Position numbers and translations under genes: made by a program | Virus record (IMG/VR): IMGVR_UViG_3300032313_000985 | Coordinates: 1-29,944 of that record | Source of the DNA: a virus | Direction: 5' to 3' (one strand) | Length of the DNA stretch: 29,944 nucleotides | In this document: positions 1-7,564 of the stretch, one piece after another | How positions within the stretch are numbered: position 1 is the stretch's first letter | How the letters are laid out: each line of letters begins with the position of its first letter | The notes under the pieces: model-generated | Seen by the model: only the letters and a program-made list of their open reading frames with translations | Told to the model about the DNA's origin: nothing | Databases searched by the model: none

Positions 1-2
1 AT

Positions 3-650
3 GCTATATGGCAAACTGTAAAAGATATAGAGTTGCAACAGGGGCAATTATCTAAAAAATTTGCAGTATGGTTCAATCGCGGAACATTTTATAGACTGCA
101 ATTAATGCAGCATCTTTACCGGACTTGTAAAGAAGACTCTTTTATATCATATCAAGAATCCGGAATGTTAATTGAAAAAAAACTAGAAGAATATTTCACT
201 GAATCATTGGATTGGGCAAATCAACACACACCAGTGATTTATGATAAACTTTTCGAAAATCGTGTTTATGATTATGAGGACATTGTTGGTATTGGTAGAA
301 AACCTTACAAAGAATATTTCGTAGAAATAGTCGGCGAATCGCACATCATTGACAATGCATGGATAACAGAAAAGACTGTTAAAAATTTGTATATTGGAAA
401 ACCATTTTTAGTTTATAGTGGTCCTTATAGTTTGGAATTATTAAGAAAAAATGGATTTAAAACGTTCTCACCCTGGATTGACGAAAGTTATGATACAATG
501 CTGAACTCGTATGAAAGATTAGAAGCAATCAAAAAAGAAATTGATAGATTGGCCAGGTTAACCTACGAAGAACTTGATGACATGCAAAAAGAAATGATGC
601 CTGTACTAGTACATAATAGAGAAAATTTTTTAAAATTTATTTACAAATGA
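3..650 (+). CDS. GT10-like glycosyltransferase, C-terminal part (5' end outside window)
   Basis: The reading frame is already open at the left edge, so only the C-terminal part (about 215 residues) is seen. A TTG at 33 is a possible internal start but nothing marks it as the true one. Residues near WITEKTVKNLYIGKPFLVYSG resemble the TEK...(P)V...G stretch of the nucleotide-sugar binding half of GT10 fucosyltransferases. The tail FSPWIDESYDTM matches in pattern the tail of the protein at 25447-26493 (FDDIIDTSYDNI), so the two are probably paralogues. The likely role is transfer of a sugar to a surface glycan or another phage target. It overlaps the next gene by 4 bases, which suggests one transcript. 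The family call rests on remembered motifs only; 'phage glycan-related hypothetical protein' is a safe fallback. Confidence 0.45.
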   Translation, partial: AIWQTVKDIELQQGQLSKKFAVWFNRGTFYRLQLMQHLYRTCKEDSFISYQESGMLIEKKLEEYFTESLDWANQHTPVIYDKLFENRVYDYEDIVGIGRKPYKEYFVEIVGESHIIDNAWITEKTVKNLYIGKPFLVYSGPYSLELLRKNGFKTFSPWIDESYDTMLNSYERLEAIKKEIDRLARLTYEELDDMQKEMMPVLVHNRENFLKFIYK

Positions 651-1411
651 AAATTTTACTAATTGGTGACAGCTGGGGTATTGGAGTTTTTTCTGAGATA
701 GATGGCACCTATGGGCCAACAGGACAAGGGATACAATCTATATTACAAGATCACGGACATCAAATTGTTAATATCAGTAAAGCAGGCGGAAGCAATTGGC
801 TAATGCTTGATAGATTGGAAGGCCAGTGGAACAATTCAACCAAATGCACGTTTGGGGTAGGAACAGACAAACCAATAAAAATAGATTTGCAAGAGTTTGA
901 CAGTATAATTTTTTTACAAACTGACATTTTTAGAGAACGATATTATTATGGCAAACAATATGAGCATAGCAATGATACCCAATTTAAAATTCTCAATAAT
1001 GATTTCGTTGAGAGTTTATTAACACATAAATCCATTGAAGATTTTGTAGATCAGTATTTTCAAAAACTATATGAAAAATTGAATACCTTCAATAAAAAAA
1101 TTTTATGTATTGGTGGTTGGTCAAAATTACACCCATCAATTGCAAATTACTCCAATTTAATTCCAGTATGTACAAGTGCAAGTAAATTGTTAATACCTTC
1201 TTTAAAAGAAGATACTTACATTAGTGACCCAGAATGGTTTTTGCAATTGGATGCCAATCAACGCATCATGGACAAATTTGGTACAGAGCTAAAAGAACTG
1301 GCCATAATTAATGCAGACAAGTTAAATTTAATAATTGACAAATGGGGCGATGTACATCCAACTTTTTCTGGTTATACAACCATTGCTGACACTATTTTAC
1401 CATATTTGTAA
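647..1411 (+). CDS. SGNH/GDSL-type hydrolase
   Basis: A 254-residue protein that starts directly with the block I motif GDSW (residues 7-10, nucleophile Ser9) and ends with a block V motif DVHPTFSGY (about 235-243), supplying the catalytic Asp and His of SGNH hydrolases. The family removes or moves acyl groups, for example O-acetyl on polysaccharides. In phages, similar proteins act on carbohydrate. No signal peptide or membrane segment is seen, so a cytoplasmic or virion location is likely. The ATG overlaps the end of the upstream glycosyltransferase gene, which supports a role in editing the same glycan. The substrate cannot be read from the sequence. It ends about 110 bases before gp32 and its promoter. 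Confidence 0.72.
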   Translation: MKILLIGDSWGIGVFSEIDGTYGPTGQGIQSILQDHGHQIVNISKAGGSNWLMLDRLEGQWNNSTKCTFGVGTDKPIKIDLQEFDSIIFLQTDIFRERYYYGKQYEHSNDTQFKILNNDFVESLLTHKSIEDFVDQYFQKLYEKLNTFNKKILCIGGWSKLHPSIANYSNLIPVCTSASKLLIPSLKEDTYISDPEWFLQLDANQRIMDKFGTELKELAIINADKLNLIIDKWGDVHPTFSGYTTIADTILPYL

Positions 1412-1428
1412 AAAAATTAAATATTTGC

Positions 1429-1458
1429 TTGACCTACTAAATACACATGTTATATAAT
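1429..1458 (+). promoter_or_regulatory. Sigma70-type promoter for gp32, overlapping a late-type motif
   Basis: TTGACC (1429-1434) and TATAAT (1453-1458) are separated by 18 bases, upstream of gp32. Inside the spacer, CTAAATAC (1437-1444) resembles the TAAATA core of T4-type late promoters. Transcription from the sigma70 site would begin near 1465 and give a leader of about 58 bases. The leader begins with a small inverted repeat (TGCA CGG TGCA, 1459-1469) and ends with an AAAGGA ribosome site at 1509-1514. Confidence 0.75.
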
Positions 1459-1522
1459 TGCACGGTGCAGTTATGTATCTAGGCACATTAAAGACCATCT
1501 TAACATATAAAGGACAATTATC

Positions 1523-2503
1523 ATGGCAACTTCTTTAGCAGAAATTCGCGCAAAGCTACAAGCGCAAGAAACCCGTTCGCAAGGCGGACAATCACAAGGC
1601 GATAACGCCATCTATGCACACTGGAACATTCCAGAAGGTTCAAGTGCAAAAATCCGTTTCTTACCAGACGCAAACGCAAAGAATGATTTCTTTTGGGTAG
1701 AGAGACTGATGATCAAACTACCATTTGCTGGTATCAAAGGTCAGTCGGATAGTAAACCAGTTCAAGTACAAGTACCTTGCGTAGAGATGTATGGCGACGC
1801 TTGCCCAATTCTTGCTGAAGTGCGTGGATGGTTTAAGGATCCTGGCTTGGAAGAAATGGGTCGTAAGTACTGGAAGAAGAAAAGTTACTTGTTCCAAGGC
1901 TTTGTACGTGAGAACGCACTAGGTGATGACAAGACACCAGAAAATCCAATTCGTAGATTCATTATCAGTCCACAAATCTTTAACTTGATCAAGGCTGCAC
2001 TAATGGATCCAGAACTAGAAAGCATGCCAACAGACTACACAGGTGGTCTAGACTTTACTGTTACTAAAACAAGTAAAGGTGGTTATGCAGACTACTCAAC
2101 AAGCAAATGGAGCCGCAAAGAAACTGCATTGACAGCCGAAGAGCAAGCAGCAATTGATGCTCACGGTTTGTACAACTTGGCAGACTTCTTGCCAAAGCGT
2201 CCAGGCGAAGTTGAACTTAAAGTAATTAAAGAAATGTTTGAAGCAAGTGTAGATGGTCAAGCATATGATCCAGACAAGTGGGGTCAATACTTTAAGCCAG
2301 CTGGCTTCCAAAGCAAAGGCGGTGACTCTGAGGTAGCCACATCAGCATCTGCACCAGCTGCCAAAGCAGCACCTACACCTACACCTGCAGTACACGATGA
2401 CGATGAAGATGATGCACCTGTTGCAACAGCACCAGTAGCGGCTAAACCATCAAGTCAAAAGGCCGAAGATATCTTGGCCATGATTCGTAATCGAGCAAAA
2501 TAA
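1523..2503 (+). CDS. 32: Single-stranded DNA binding protein gp32
   Basis: A 326-residue protein with the layout of T4 gp32: a basic N-terminal segment for cooperative binding, a core with an OB fold, and a low-complexity Ala/Pro/Thr linker with an acidic run (VHDDDEDDAP, about 290-300) before a short basic end (KAEDILAMIRNRAK). The tail in T4 binds partner replication and recombination proteins. In the zinc-site region only two cysteines are visible (about Cys86 and Cys94), against three Cys and one His in T4, so zinc binding may be absent or changed. The ATG follows AAAGGA by 8 bases. The gene has its own promoter and a strong hairpin right after its stop, so it is probably a stand-alone, highly expressed unit. 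uvsX follows. Confidence 0.9.
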   Translation: MATSLAEIRAKLQAQETRSQGGQSQGDNAIYAHWNIPEGSSAKIRFLPDANAKNDFFWVERLMIKLPFAGIKGQSDSKPVQVQVPCVEMYGDACPILAEVRGWFKDPGLEEMGRKYWKKKSYLFQGFVRENALGDDKTPENPIRRFIISPQIFNLIKAALMDPELESMPTDYTGGLDFTVTKTSKGGYADYSTSKWSRKETALTAEEQAAIDAHGLYNLADFLPKRPGEVELKVIKEMFEASVDGQAYDPDKWGQYFKPAGFQSKGGDSEVATSASAPAAKAAPTPTPAVHDDDEDDAPVATAPVAAKPSSQKAEDILAMIRNRAK

Positions 2504-2528
2504 AAACAAGGGGGGATCCCCCTTGTTT
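2504..2528 (+). terminator. Intrinsic terminator after gp32
   Basis: A perfect inverted repeat starts at the base after the gp32 stop codon: 11-base arms (2504-2514 and 2518-2528) around a 3-base loop, with five G:C pairs at the top. The T-rich part TTGTTT is within the 3' arm and there is no long T run after it. It may end transcription partly, or protect the 3' end of gp32 mRNA. Confidence 0.75.
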
Positions 2529-2569
2529 GTCTAGTAACAACATAAAAAATATCACCAAGGAATCTAATT

Positions 2570-3637
2570 ATGGCAACTAAACCTTTTGATGTCTCAAAAT
2601 TTCGTAAAAGTATTACAAAAAGTATTGATGGTATCTCCGTGGGATTTAACGATCCGACAGACTGGATCTCAACCAACAATTACGCTCTTAACTATCTTAT
2701 CAGCGGGGACTTTAATAAGGGCATTCCAATGGGTAAGGTTACTGTATTTGCTGGAGAGTCTGGCGCAGGCAAAAGTTTTATCTGCTCAGGAAATCTTGTT
2801 AAAAATGCACAAGAGCAAGGTATATATGTTATTCTCATCGATACTGAAAACGCACTCGATGAAGCCTGGCTTCATGCACTCAGTGTCGATACTAGTGAAG
2901 ACAAACTCCTCAAACTCAACATGGCCATGATCGATGACGTGGCAAAAGTTATTAGCGACTTTGTTAAAGAGTACAAGACTCTACCCGAAGATCAACGTCC
3001 CAAGGTATTATTTGTTATTGATAGTCTGGGCATGTTGCTTACCCCTACCGATGTCAATCAATTTGAAGCAGGCGAAATGAAGGGTGATATGGGTCGTAAA
3101 CCCAAGGCGCTAACAAGTTTAGTACGTAACTGTGTTAACATGATTGGTGCATTGAATATTGGCCTGGTATGTACCAACCATACTTACGCCAGTCAAGACA
3201 TGTTTGACCCCGATGACAAGATTTCTGGTGGACAAGGCTTTATCTATGCAAGTAGTATTGTGGTTGCAATGAAAAAGATGAAACTTAAAGAGGACGAAGA
3301 CGGTAACAAGATTTCGGAAGTAAAAGGTATTCGCGCCGGCTGTAAAATTATGAAAACACGTTACAACAAACCTTTTGAATCAGTTCAAGTTAAAATTCCT
3401 TACGAAACTGGTATGAATCCTTACTCGGGTCTAGTGGATCTGTTTGAAGGCAAAGGTTTCTTGAGCAAAGAAGGCAACAGTCTTAAATACACGCTAGCAG
3501 ACGGCACAGTAATCAAGCAATTCCGCAAAGCGTGGGAGCGCAACGAAGATGGATCGCTTGATAAAGTTATGGCAGATTTTATTGCCAATCCACATGGTGC
3601 TGTTACTACCCAATTGGAAGAGGAATCTGAGGAATGA
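2570..3637 (+). CDS. uvsX: UvsX RecA-like recombinase
   Basis: A 355-residue RecA/RAD51-family strand exchange protein, slightly shorter than T4 UvsX. Walker A is GESGAGKS at residues 62-69; Walker B is VLFVIDSLG at about 146-154; an ILIDTENA stretch follows the first helix, as in UvsX. It forms a helical filament on single-stranded DNA, with gp32 and UvsY, for recombination-dependent replication and repair. The ATG has AAGGA 9 bases upstream. The stop overlaps the next ATG (ATGA), so at least the next small gene is co-translated. Presence of gp32, uvsX and uvsY within 4 kb is a strong T4-like marker. Confidence 0.93.
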   Translation: MATKPFDVSKFRKSITKSIDGISVGFNDPTDWISTNNYALNYLISGDFNKGIPMGKVTVFAGESGAGKSFICSGNLVKNAQEQGIYVILIDTENALDEAWLHALSVDTSEDKLLKLNMAMIDDVAKVISDFVKEYKTLPEDQRPKVLFVIDSLGMLLTPTDVNQFEAGEMKGDMGRKPKALTSLVRNCVNMIGALNIGLVCTNHTYASQDMFDPDDKISGGQGFIYASSIVVAMKKMKLKEDEDGNKISEVKGIRAGCKIMKTRYNKPFESVQVKIPYETGMNPYSGLVDLFEGKGFLSKEGNSLKYTLADGTVIKQFRKAWERNEDGSLDKVMADFIANPHGAVTTQLEEESEE

Positions 3638-3855
3638 GCATTGACGTAGAAGTTTTAATCGAAACTTATATTACACTTAAAGAATATATCCCAGCCAAAG
3701 AACGTCAAGCAGCCGTTGACAATTTGGTCAGTATGTTAGTTGATACACTAAGTGACAAAGAACTAAGAGACTTTGGGGGCGCAGATAGTTATACCAAACG
3801 AGCCTTAGAAGAATACTTGGATGACGAAAACGAAGAAATTGATTACGAAGAATAA
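3634..3855 (+). CDS. Small acidic protein, unknown
   Basis: A 73-residue protein with a strongly acidic C-terminus (EEYLDDENEEIDYEE). It overlaps uvsX by 4 bases, and its end overlaps the next gene by 35 bases. An AGGA lies just upstream of the ATG, within the uvsX end. No known domain is recognised. The N-terminal half looks helical (VEVLIETYITLKEYIPAKERQ). Position directly after uvsX suggests a role near recombination or replication, but this is context only. Confidence 0.7.
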   Translation: MSIDVEVLIETYITLKEYIPAKERQAAVDNLVSMLVDTLSDKELRDFGGADSYTKRALEEYLDDENEEIDYEE

Positions 3856-5047
3856 GATCGTACCAATCGCACATGTTGACAGTAGAGATTATTACTGTAA
3901 TGTAAAATTTCAATCTATGAAAATAGATCTTGAAAAAAGAAATACTTACAATTGCGATGTGGCACAACCTCGGCCGATTGATCTAGCTTGGTTGGAAAAT
4001 AATCCAGGACAATTATTTAATAATTCAATTTCAGTTGCTGAACGCAGCATGATGCTCGATAATCAGCGAAATTCAAGCTGTGAATTTAATTGTTTTCGTG
4101 CCGAGGATATGGGATCAATTAGCGCAAGAATTATTAGAGAAGGATATATCAAATCCCATACACAAACAGTAACACAACCCACCATACTAGACCTTACTGT
4201 TGGCTCGGATTGTATTTTAACCTGTACATATTGTACCAAGGAATTTAGTTCTGCATGGAGAAACGATATACAAAAAAATGGATCCTACATATTAGAAGAT
4301 GACAGCAACAGATACCAATTGAATATTAAAGATAAATTAATTGGTACGTTGTCACAAAATCAGAAGGCAAATTTGCAATCATACAATTTACTCATTAAAG
4401 AAATTGAAACAATTGCTTCGAATCTAGATGTTGTTTATATATCCGGTGGTGAACCGCTATTGTACAACAATATCAACGAGATACTGGAAAAAATTAACAA
4501 TGTACCCAATGTGTTTATGTTTACCGGACTGGGCGTTAATATAAAAAGATTTGAAAAAATGCTAAACACATTAAAGAACTTTTCAAACATTACTTTATAT
4601 CTAAGTTGCGAAAATATTGGAAACTATTTGGAGTTTAATCGCTACGGAATCAATTCTGCAGAGTATCAAAAAAAGCTAGATCTAATTAAAGATAGTGGAA
4701 TTAAATTTATATTTCATTCGGTATTGAGCAATTTAAGTGTGATTGGATTTTATGATTTTTTACAACAGTATAGAGATCATGTACAAGGTCATGATTTTGT
4801 GTACACTCCTGATTTCATGGCAGTGTGTGTACTGGATAATACAAGCAAAAATAAAATAAGAGACCAGTTTCAAAATGATTCGTTGCCATGGAAAAAGCAA
4901 TTGTTACAAAATTTGGAAGCAGAACCAACACCAAAGCAAATCAATAATCTTGCGTCGTTTGTCAAAGAATTTACAAAAAGAAGAAATATTAATTTAGTTG
5001 ACATTTATCCCAAACACTTCACTGATTGGTTAGATAATGTGGTATAA
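3821..5047 (+). CDS. Radical SAM enzyme with N-terminal Cys region
   Basis: A 408-residue protein. The radical SAM [4Fe-4S] motif is C131-x3-C135-x2-C138 in GSDCILTCTYCTK, followed by a glycine-rich SAM-binding YISGGEPL. Before it lies a cysteine-containing region (Cys26, Cys45, Cys87, Cys91, then ERAED-like CFRAEDMGSIS) that matches the N-terminal half of 'twitch' radical SAM proteins common in phages. The reaction and substrate are unknown; peptide or sugar modification are options. The ATG at 3821 lies inside the upstream gene and has no good ribosome site, but the N-terminal residues belong to the family pattern, so a much later start is unlikely. It sits between uvsX and uvsY and overlaps uvsY by 11 bases. 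Confidence 0.78.
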   Translation: MTKTKKLITKNKIVPIAHVDSRDYYCNVKFQSMKIDLEKRNTYNCDVAQPRPIDLAWLENNPGQLFNNSISVAERSMMLDNQRNSSCEFNCFRAEDMGSISARIIREGYIKSHTQTVTQPTILDLTVGSDCILTCTYCTKEFSSAWRNDIQKNGSYILEDDSNRYQLNIKDKLIGTLSQNQKANLQSYNLLIKEIETIASNLDVVYISGGEPLLYNNINEILEKINNVPNVFMFTGLGVNIKRFEKMLNTLKNFSNITLYLSCENIGNYLEFNRYGINSAEYQKKLDLIKDSGIKFIFHSVLSNLSVIGFYDFLQQYRDHVQGHDFVYTPDFMAVCVLDNTSKNKIRDQFQNDSLPWKKQLLQNLEAEPTPKQINNLASFVKEFTKRRNINLVDIYPKHFTDWLDNVV

Positions 5048-5492
5048 TCGAGTTGTAGCAGATCTTGGCATGATTCCGGACTTTATAAATTATTACGAAG
5101 GTGAACTAGTACAAGCAAAAACAGAAACAATCATACGAGGTAATGTTGAACGTGCCGTTGCGAATCTACCAGGTATCACAGAGCACAGATTTAATCAGCT
5201 TCAGGAGATTGAGGCTATACTTAATTATCTTAACATACAACTCCGCAAGATTAGACGAAAGCATTTTCAGAAATACTTAGAAACTTATGCACGAGCACTT
5301 ACCAGTCGCGACGCAGAAAAATACGTTGACGGTGAGGACGAAGTTATAGATTATGAAACAATTATTAACGAAGTTGCTTTGCTTAGAAACAAATGGCTTG
5401 GAGTCATGAAAGGTCTTGAAAGCAAAAACTTCATGTTGGGCCATGTTGTACGACTACGCACAGCAGGTATGGAAGATATTACATTATCATGA
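5037..5492 (+). CDS. uvsY: UvsY recombination mediator
   Basis: A 151-residue protein with the typical phage UvsY pattern: an N-terminal MWYNRVVADLGMIPDFI, a helical centre with LPGITEHRFNQLQEIEAIL, then RKHFQKYLETYARALTSRDA and an ALLRNKWLGVMKGLE segment. UvsY helps load UvsX onto gp32-covered single-stranded DNA. The length is close to T4 UvsY. The ATG overlaps the stop of the radical SAM gene, and the end overlaps the next small gene by 4 bases. Identification is from remembered family sequence, not a search. Confidence 0.85.
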   Translation: MWYNRVVADLGMIPDFINYYEGELVQAKTETIIRGNVERAVANLPGITEHRFNQLQEIEAILNYLNIQLRKIRRKHFQKYLETYARALTSRDAEKYVDGEDEVIDYETIINEVALLRNKWLGVMKGLESKNFMLGHVVRLRTAGMEDITLS

Positions 5493-5743
5493 TGGACTTC
5501 AAAGAATACGCAGATCATTTAGTCAAAGAATGGGCTTTATGTCTTGATGCCAGGCCCAGGCACGATGCAGTAAACATCAAAATTGAAAAAGATCAATGCG
5601 AAGAATGGATTATTCATTTGATGAAAATACGATTATGGGGCACAGAAAATGAATTAGCCGAAGCATGTTATCAAGTTGATTCACGATTAAAAAAATTAAA
5701 AGAAAAAATAATTATAGAGGTACTAACAAATGGCTCTGTTTAA
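5489..5743 (+). CDS. Small protein, unknown
   Basis: An 84-residue protein starting with two ATG codons in a row at 5489 and 5492, so either could be used. It is mixed-charge, with a likely C-terminal helix (ELAEACYQVDSRLKKLKEKIII). No domain is recognised. It overlaps uvsY by 4 bases and the following methyltransferase by 14 bases, so it belongs to the same transcript. Confidence 0.65.
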   Translation: MMDFKEYADHLVKEWALCLDARPRHDAVNIKIEKDQCEEWIIHLMKIRLWGTENELAEACYQVDSRLKKLKEKIIIEVLTNGSV

Positions 5744-6491
5744 AAATGCTGATGTAAGCTTTCAACATACACAATTTATTCGAGATCTACTATATCAATA
5801 CGATAGTTTTTTAGATAGTCTTGAAGTTGTTGCTGACTTTGGTTGCGGCGAAGGACTAGATTTAGAATGGTGGGCTACACTGGAGACCAGAGACGATCCT
5901 CCTGAACCAAGAAATTACTTATGTTATGCAGTTGATCGTAACGTAAAACAAATTAGAAAAGAGATAACAAATCTACCAAACGTTCTTGCAATTGAAGCAG
6001 ATTTAGAAGATGCTGATAGATTTATTTCTAGACAAATTGATTTAGTTTGGTGTCACGATGTTTTTCAATACATAACCGACCCTGTACACACACTGCGTCG
6101 TTGGAATGAAATGATGAGTATAAATGGAATGTTAGTAATGTCCATTCCCCAATCAACACATTACGAACACAATAGATTAAACAATAATAGCTATAACGGC
6201 TGGTACTTCAATCATAATGTTGTAAACTTAATGTACATGTTAGGCGTAAACGGATTTGATTGCCGTGATGCGTATTTTTACAAAGATGTAAACGACATGT
6301 GGTTACATGTTGCTGTGTACAAAAGCGATGTTGCACCAATGGATCCGCAATCTACCACATGGCATGATCTTGTTGATGCCAACTTAGTGAATGAAAGCGT
6401 TAAAAACTGTATTGAACGATATGGTTATGTGCGACAAGAAGAAATACTTACAACCTGGTTAGATAAAGATTACTATAGAATTAAAGAATGA
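5730..6491 (+). CDS. Class I SAM-dependent methyltransferase
   Basis: A 253-residue protein with the Rossmann-type SAM site: motif I VVADFGCGEGLDLEWW (about 34-49), an acidic residue at the end of strand 2 (YAVDRN), and motif IV-like DLVWCHDVFQYITDP followed by a post-motif strand GMLVMSIPQ. These are methyltransferase 11/25-type signs. The target is unknown; a small molecule or sugar is as likely as a protein. A GAGG ribosome site lies 10 bases before the ATG. It overlaps the next gene, a nucleotidyltransferase-cupin fusion, by 4 bases, which favours a job in sugar metabolism over DNA modification. Confidence 0.75.
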   Translation: MALFKNADVSFQHTQFIRDLLYQYDSFLDSLEVVADFGCGEGLDLEWWATLETRDDPPEPRNYLCYAVDRNVKQIRKEITNLPNVLAIEADLEDADRFISRQIDLVWCHDVFQYITDPVHTLRRWNEMMSINGMLVMSIPQSTHYEHNRLNNNSYNGWYFNHNVVNLMYMLGVNGFDCRDAYFYKDVNDMWLHVAVYKSDVAPMDPQSTTWHDLVDANLVNESVKNCIERYGYVRQEEILTTWLDKDYYRIKE

Positions 6492-7273
6492 AAATAGTTC
6501 TTGTAACTGGCGGATTTGATCCCTTGCATAGCGGACACATTGCCTACTTGAAAGAAGCCAAAACACTAGGGGACATGCTGATTGTTGGCTTAAACAGTGA
6601 TGAATGGCTTGAACGTAAAAAAGGTCGAGCATTTATGCCGTGGAACGAAAGATTATGTGTAGTTAATAATCTTGCAATGGTTGACGAAGTCTACACATTT
6701 GACGACGAAGACGGTTCTGCTATGCATTTTATTCAACAAGCAAGAGCACATTATCCAGAAGCAATATTAATTTTTGCCAACGGTGGCGATCGAACAGCCA
6801 ACAATATTCCCGAAATGCAATTCGTCGACAGCAATCTTGAGTTTGCATTTGGAGTAGGTGGGTCAAATAAAAAAAATAGCAGCAGCAATATATTAAAGCA
6901 GTGGACTGCCACCGAAGTGCAACGGTCTTGGGGAAGTTATACAGTGTTGAACGAAATACCTGGGGCAAAAGTTAAAACACTGACAGTCATGCCCGGACAA
7001 ACTCTAAGTATGCAAAGACATCAATATCGTAGCGAATATTGGATGGTGACTGATGGCACTTGTATGATCAATATGGCGCTTCCGGGCGATTTGAATAACC
7101 CGCCAAAAATTTTAAGAAAATATGATGAATGGCGGGTACCACAAAATACCTGGCATCAACTAACTAATCCGTTTACACGACCTTGTACAATTGTTGAAAT
7201 TCAATACGGCGAACAGTGTGTTGAGAACGATATTGAGCGATTAGATTCCGGCGGTCAAGCAGCGCAAATATAG
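6488..7273 (+). CDS. Fusion: cytidylyltransferase-like domain plus mannose-6-phosphate isomerase-type cupin
   Basis: A 261-residue two-domain protein. Residues 1 to about 137 form a nucleotidyltransferase of the HxGH class: GGFDPLHSGH at 8-17, VGLNSDEWLERKKGRAFM, GGDRT near 100, and NSSSNIL as the C-terminal Ser/Thr motif. This fits HldE-C or TagD-like enzymes that join NMP to a sugar or polyol phosphate. Residues about 140-261 form a type II phosphomannose isomerase cupin: RSWGSYTVL, then MQRHQYRSEYWMV and NTWHQLTNP as metal ligands. Such a protein could isomerise and activate the same sugar phosphate. The two modules also occur as separate genes at 28844 and 29175. It ends the plus-strand recombination block. 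Confidence 0.8.
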   Translation: MKIVLVTGGFDPLHSGHIAYLKEAKTLGDMLIVGLNSDEWLERKKGRAFMPWNERLCVVNNLAMVDEVYTFDDEDGSAMHFIQQARAHYPEAILIFANGGDRTANNIPEMQFVDSNLEFAFGVGGSNKKNSSSNILKQWTATEVQRSWGSYTVLNEIPGAKVKTLTVMPGQTLSMQRHQYRSEYWMVTDGTCMINMALPGDLNNPPKILRKYDEWRVPQNTWHQLTNPFTRPCTIVEIQYGEQCVENDIERLDSGGQAAQI

Positions 7274-7316
7274 ATCTGCTTGTCGTTGTCTTGCTTCAAT
7301 AATTGCTTGTATAATT

Positions 7317-7481
7317 TTACGCATTTGATATCCAATTCTTGTGATTTTGATATGTATATTGCTGTATCAAATGTTCAACATCGGCTGTGGTTTTTGGGTT
7401 TCTTGATTCAATGTATTGTTCAACATCACTTTTATAAGTAAAACAGTTTTGTAAACGTTTTATTAGACTATTATAGTCCAT
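7317..7481 (-). CDS. Small minus-strand protein, unknown
   Basis: A 54-residue protein starting MDYNSLIKRLQ. A longer frame upstream exists, but the ATG at 7481 is chosen because a strong AAGGAG lies 7 bases before it. A late-type AATAAATA motif is placed so that transcription would start about 20 bases upstream. It is mostly helical and Gln/Tyr-rich, and no domain is recognised. It points against the genes on either side, with convergent ends about 43 bases from the fusion gene. The good ribosome site and the promoter motif are the main reasons to call it real. Confidence 0.68.
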   Translation of the reverse strand: MDYNSLIKRLQNCFTYKSDVEQYIESRNPKTTADVEHLIQQYTYQNHKNWISNA

Positions 7482-7506
7482 GTGTTCTCCTTGTGGGTTA
7501 TATGAG

Positions 7507-7514
7507 TATTTATT
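7507..7514 (-). promoter_or_regulatory. Late-type promoter motif, minus strand
   Basis: On the minus strand the bases read AATAAATA, then CTC. This matches the T4-type late promoter core TATAAATA in seven of eight positions. The expected start would be near 7501, giving a leader of about 20 bases that holds the AAGGAG of the small gene at 7317-7481. No matching -35 box is needed for this class. Confidence 0.55.
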
Positions 7515-7564
7515 GCATTGCAACATGAATTAACAGAATATTTAAAACCGGTAAATATATTATT

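Noticed and set aside
2096-2311. Minus-strand open frame inside gp32
   Set aside because: Lies wholly within a well-supported gene, has no ribosome site, and its sequence is that expected of an antisense frame.
7256-7282. Inverted repeat CAAGCAG / CTGCTTG at the end of the fusion gene
   Set aside because: The stem is only 7 bases with a 13-base loop and no T run follows. I do not call it a terminator.
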